DNA of 64,000 nt from Monosporascus cannonballus (taxonomy: Eukaryota; Ascomycota; Sordariomycetes; Xylariales), in contig QJNS01000053.1 of NCBI GenBank assembly GCA_004154925.1, positions 186,001 through 250,000 of the forward strand, written 5' to 3'. The notes under the pieces were generated by a model. The model worked only from the letters and a program-made list of their open reading frames with translations, was not told the origin of the DNA and made no database searches. This document shows positions 58,566 to 64,000 of the stretch, in pieces. How positions within the stretch are numbered: position 1 is the stretch's first letter; every line of letters begins with the position of its first letter. The position numbers and the translations under genes were made by a program.

Positions 58566-58945
58566 TGTTATAACCCAAACTAACTGGGTTTGCCAAAACG
58601 GTCCAGCAAAAATTATAAAGCTACGTTAATTTAAGGTTACGTAATTAATATTTAGCAGGTTTTAATTAAATACGATTAAATATAATTAAACAATATTAAA
58701 TAACCGTTTAATAAAACTTTATTAAATAAAAATAAATAATAATAAAACACTTAAAATATATACGTTTCTTATTTCCATAATTTAAATAATACCAATTTGT
58801 AATATAATATTATTAGCTAAAGTATTTTTGGAATTACGAAACGTAATACATTATTATATTTATTATTTAAATTTCTACGATGTTTCGATTAATATAAACC
58901 CATATAACTAAGATTTAATAATTAATTAAATTTTTAACCGTTATA
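58566..58945 (+). repeat. 5' LTR of gypsy element I
   Basis: From TGTTATAACCC to ACCGTTATA, 380 bases. The outer parts match the family; the middle is too RIP-mutated to assign a module, though AATTAAA words repeat at 58670-58740. Confidence 0.83.
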
Positions 58946-61900
58946 CGTTAGAAATTTTTGTTTAATAATATTATTAGATTTTAAATAATATTCGATATTA
59001 TTAAAATATCAATTAATACTTAAAAAACCCTTATTTAATAATTTCAGATTCGAATTCGAAAACTGGAAAAACAATTAATAATTTAAAATTACATTATTTA
59101 CTTAAACCTTTTTCGTCCGCATAAAGCTCAAAAAATCAAAGCCTTATAATAAAAAAATAACCTTTAAACCTTTTTAATTTAGGTACGAATTTACTTTCGC
59201 TTTTTAAACCTTAATAACTTAGCGGATATAATTCTAATAATAGGAATATGCCTAATAGAAAATACGGTTAATTAACTTAAATATATGATAAAAAACTTTT
59301 TAAAAATTAAAAAAATCGGATAAAAAGGATTTTATTAATAAACTTTTTTATATTATAATAATTTCGAAAATAAAATGCGTAATAATTTCGGCAATTCGGA
59401 TAAAAAATAATTTGCAGCTTAATAACTTTTATAATTTCGATAAAACAGATTTACGTTTAAATATGCCGTAATATTTAAAAGGTTTACGGTTAACGCAAAA
59501 TACGAAAATGACAAAACCGATATTTTTATTAATATATTTTATAAGAAATTAAAAAATAATATAAAAAATAACATTATACGAATTAAACCATTAATGATTT
59601 TAAACCAGTATATTATAAAAATAATTAAGATTAATAATCGATAATTTGAAAAATAATAAAAGAAAAAGAGATAATATACTATTTGTTCGGAATATAACAA
59701 ATTTAATTAAGGGAAAAAATAAGACGTATTTTTAACTTTTTACGGAATAACGCCAGGATTTATGAAATTCGGCGTTACTTATAAATAAAATTAAAGCCAG
59801 ATTAAGTGTTGTATTTACGAAAAAATAAGATATAAAATTTATAAATATGAAAAATCTAAGAAATTACGATAAAATAACTAAATATTTATACCGGAAAAAT
59901 AATTTAAAAATAATTAAGGAAACGATAATAAAATTAGTAATATGATTTAAGCTAAATATATATTAAATTTATGGTAAAAGGTTTAATCAGGATTATTACG
60001 ATAAGAAATTTGATACGAAATGCAAAAAACCAAAAAACTGGCGTAATAAATATTGCGAATATAGTAAAAAATATTATAAAGATAATTACGCGAATATTAG
60101 AACTGGATAAAAAAAGTTTGTTCCGGAATATCCGATCGATATAATAAAATGCATATTATATGCTGTTAACGACGAAAATATTCCGATTATAAAAAATGGA
60201 AATAATATATTTACGTACGAATTACCCGTATATATTACGAAGGATTCGATTTTCCAAATTATATTAAACGTAATAAAAATAATAAGCAATAATATTAATA
60301 TTTTCGAACTATAAGTTTAAAAAATATTTAATAATTGGCCGAAATAAAAAATTAGTTCGAACAAAAGTAATATCCGGAAAAGAACCCCTTTTGTTACTAT
60401 GGATAATATAATTATTAAACGGAAAAAAATTAATTTAACGTACGGTTAAAAATAATATTAAAAAACTATTACGAATTTTTATTTTCAATTAATATTTATT
60501 ATAAACCTGAATAAAAAATATTATTAAGGAAAAAATACGTTCATTTACAGAAAACTTTTAAATTGATAACTAAGATAATATATAATAGGATGTAATTATG
60601 AATATAAAAAAATAATTTATTTAATAAAAAAAGAAATAATAAAAAACATAAAAACAATTAATACCATTCAAAGGAATAATATGCCGGCAATAACGATAAA
60701 TATAATAATTTAACGAGTTAAACGAAAAAATACAAATAAAATTTAACAAATTCAAATAAAAATTAAAAAAAAGGTTACTTATAAAAAAGCCGTAAAAAAC
60801 GAATCCTAAAGGAATTAAAAGTAATTCCTAAAAAAGGTTTTAAATATAACGATAAAAAACGTTAACGATTTTATTACTTTGGAAATATAAATTAAAACTT
60901 ATTAATATACCGTAATAATAAATTACGAAATTTGCGCGGAAAATATATTATATTAAATATAATTAATAAATTTAAATTATTATAAATATATAAGTTAAAA
61001 CCTTATATAACGACAAATGTCAAAAATTAGAAATTCGCTTATAATAACAGAAAAGAATATATACGAAATTGATTATTTCGAGATTTTTATTTAAGGACGA
61101 TACCAGATAATCGATTTCGATATCGTTTTATTCGGGAATTACGATGTAATTTTAGCATTATTATGGATATGCCGATACGGAATTTTGATTAATAGAAAAA
61201 TTGGCTGAATAAAATTTATTTTATTTTTTTATTAATAAACGAAAAAAAATTTTAATATTCGTTTAATAGTAGCGATAAATACAGATATAAAAATATAATA
61301 AATATTCTATTATTTAAAGAAATAAAATATAAAAAAACAGATATTAAAAGAAATAGGACGTATTGTTATTATTATTAAAGCAAAATTAAAATAACTAAAT
61401 AACGGTTTAAAAAAATAAAAATAATAGTTCTTAAAGTTAGAAAATCTGATTAATATATTAATATAATATTATAAATTCGAATAGCTTTTTAGGAAATAAT
61501 TGGATACGAAATTTTTAATATATAATAAATAGGATTATAAGATAATTTTTAAAAAAGAATTTTTGACGAAGTTTTACCTTATTTATAACCTTAACGGAAA
61601 TAAGTTACGCATTTTCAGAAAATACCTGGAAAATCGGTTATAAAAAAGATAATTTTAACTTTCGAAATTACTAGCAAAATACCTTATATTTCTTATGTTA
61701 AAAAAATAAAAAGTTACGATTTATAGTTAATTATCGATAATTAAATAATATTATTATTAAAAATTATATATTATTTTTATTTACAAAAATAAAAAACCGA
61801 TTTTATAAAATTAAAAAAAGATATAAATAAAAAATAACTTTTAAAATAAAATATGAATTATTTAAGTGTTTGGTTACGTTAATAGGATTTACGAACGTAC

Positions 61901-64000
61901 TAGTAACCTTTTAACGAATAATAAATTATATATTATGAAAATAGCCTAATATTGTTGTTATTTATTATTTTAACGATATTTTCATTTTTTCGAAAACGGA
62001 AAAAATATACCTAAAATATGTTTATAAATTTTTTTAAATTTTATAAAAGGCAAAATTATTTGTTAACGCGGAAAAAAATTAATTTTGTAAGTAGGCAATG
62101 GAATATTTGAGATATATTATTACCTTAGAATATATTAGAATAAACCCTATAAAAGTTATTATAATTACAAAATAATAAATGCTAACGATAATTAGGGAAA
62201 TATAAACATTTTTAAAATTCATAAATTATTACAGAAAGTTTTTTCGAAATTTTAATAAAATAATTATACTATTAACGCATCTTACGAAGAAAAAAAGAAT
62301 TTAAATAAATATTAAATACGGTAAAAGTATTTCAGAATATTAAGAATACGATTATGAACAAGCTAGTATTAATTATATACGACTTAAATTATTTCGTTAA
62401 ATTGAAACAAATATTTTGAATTACGGTATTTTAAATAAGGAATATATGGCCATTATTATAATATTTCGAAAGTTTAAGTACTTTTTGAAAAGAAGTTTGT
62501 ACCAGATTAAGGTTTATACGGATTATTAAAATCTTATCCGATTTTTTATAACCAAGAAATTTATAAGATAATAATAAAGATATGCGGAAAAATTGGCGAA
62601 CTTCGATTTCGTTATTATCTATAAGAAAAACTTAGAAAATAACAAAGCAAATACCTTAAACAAGCGACCAAATTTCGAAAAGAAATTGGTTAAAATTAAC
62701 CATATAATTTTCAATATTATTATAAAAAAATATTTACGATTATAACAAATTACGATAATTCGGAAAATACCTTTAAATATATACCACAAAATCTAATAAT
62801 ATAACGATAATTTTCTAGAAAACTAAAAAATAAATAAAATGTATATTTTAAAGGAAAATTAAAAAGATTTAATACGAAAAATATATAAACATTAGTAATA
62901 CGGATAGTTAAGGCTTTATAAAACTTTAAAAATATTTTAACGCTTATATTCCTTTTTTAAAATAAGATTCACGCCACAAAAAGTTATATAATAATATAAT
63001 ATTTGTACCAGAGTAAAAACTCGTCGATATAAGCCATACGGAAAATTATAACCATTATTAATTGCAAAATAACTATAGTATTTAATTATATTCGATTTTA
63101 TTACTAAATTTCTTATATTAAAAACTCTAATTACGGAAATATATTATTATAATATTTTCGTAATCGTCGATCGAATTACGAAATTATCTTATTTTTTACT
63201 ATATTAAAAGGATATAAATGCCGAACAAATAACATATATTTTTTAAAAAGTATTTTTAATATATACGGATTATTAATGAAAATTTTTTTAAATAAAAAAT
63301 CTATATTCGTATTTACGTTTTGGCAAAACCTAATAACATAAATTAACTTAAATTATAAATTATTAAACGCATTTAAACCTAAGGCGAATAAATAAACGGA
63401 ATAAATAAATTAAACTTTAAAACTTTATTTACAGTATTATATTAATTACAAATAAAATAATTATATTACAAAACTGCGAAATATATAATTAACTTATAAT
63501 ACTAATTATAATAAAAATATCAAAATAATATTTGCAAACGAGAATTATGGTTTTATTCTAGAAATTTATAAAAAAGCATATAATAACGGTCTAATTAATA
63601 TTAAAATAATTTTTATATCGGAATAATTACGATAATTACATTAAAAAATAAAAACAAAATTAAATTTCGTATAAAATCACATAAGCAAATATTATAACCA
63701 AAAAAGGTTAAAAAAATTAATTTTTAAAAAACGGAAAACAAGGTTTTTTATTACCAAAAATATTTAAACAAAAAAACCTAACAGAAAATTCGATTTCAAA
63801 TATATCGGCTTATACAAAATTATAAAAAAGAATTTTAAAAAATAATTATTAATTAGAATTTCTATTAAAAATTAAATTTTATTTAGTTTTTTACGTTTTT
63901 TTATTCGAATTAATAGTAAATATAATTAAGATATATACGGTACAAAACGATATAAAAATAAAAAATAAATAAGCGTACTAAATGGAAAAGATATTTAATA
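58946..64000 (+). pseudogene. gag-pol remnant of gypsy element I, incomplete
   Basis: Leader and gag (58950-59770), the Gag knuckle near 59795-59850, and the pre-protease segment near 60130-60310 (its plus-strand text parallels G 50890-51072). RT has the active-site box near 61950-61995 reading YFNDIFIFSKT, with one Asp kept. RNase H is shortened. The integrase core is near 63120-63300 with NAEQITYIF. Every frame is broken. The C-terminal part lies beyond the window. Confidence 0.75.

Larger units (their letters stand above)
58566..64000 (+). mobile_element. Ty3/gypsy element I (Gy1 family), plus strand, running off the window
   Basis: The 5' LTR is followed by the shared leader, gag, RT and integrase in order; no 3' LTR is reached before the window ends. 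It is closely collinear with G from 49732 onward, but about 95 bases are missing in the RNase H region near 62440 relative to G 53225-53325. Confidence 0.82.

Noticed and set aside
1..64000. Centromere core
   Set aside because: AT-rich nested retrotransposons fit pericentromeric or centromeric DNA, but also any AT isochore or subtelomere. Sequence alone gives no CENP-A evidence.

Overview
The window reads as an AT-rich heterochromatin block from a filamentous ascomycete (Pezizomycotina). Long stretches show the signature of repeat-induced point mutation (RIP): very high TpA, stops made from CAA, CAG, CGA and TGG codons, and protein motifs readable only after allowing C-to-T and G-to-A changes. 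These stretches are nested retrotransposons. Two islands of ordinary base composition (about 23.4-25.5 kb and 31.3-38.5 kb) hold gene remnants with fungal features, such as 48-50 bp introns with TACTAAT branch sites and a pyrimidine-rich leader. The species cannot be named. I saw no rRNA, tRNA or CRISPR, and no intact gene.

Layout. 1-8577: a four-layer nest. An LTR cut by the window edge is hit by a Ty3/gypsy element (A, 100-8572, TSD ATAAA), which is hit by a pogo/Fot1 DNA transposon (4961-7182, TSD TA), which is hit by a solo LTR (6523-6897, TSD CAAGC). 8578-9541: remnant. 9542-22377: two gypsy bodies on the minus strand (C and D); D looks like a recombination chimera. 22378-23411: copia fragment on the minus strand. 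23412-25474: kinase pseudogene split by a TIR element. About 25475-31500: Tad1-like LINE on the minus strand. 31.5-38.5 kb: unresolved sequence, a palindrome array, a degraded Ulp1/C48-like protease gene, and a secreted-protein gene (DUF7492-like) broken by a solo LTR. 38506-40218: second copia fragment, plus strand. 40219-46050: LTR of a second family, then gypsy E on the minus strand with its own solo LTR. 46051-57800: a chromovirus-like gypsy on the minus strand (F/H) split in frame by gypsy G (49343-56023, plus strand). 57801-58565: antisense ORF remnant. 58566-64000: gypsy I, running off the window.

How the parts relate. Elements A, C, D, E, G and I are one gypsy family (Gy1). Their LTRs share outer ends but carry different middle modules made of short repeated words. 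Several copies keep, between pol and the 3' LTR, an opposite-strand ORF with a coiled coil. TSDs, frames read across insertions, and mismatched LTR pairs give a relative order of insertions and point to ectopic recombination. Coding remnants in the islands show fewer but similar C-to-T or G-to-A stops, as expected if RIP leaked from the flanking repeats.
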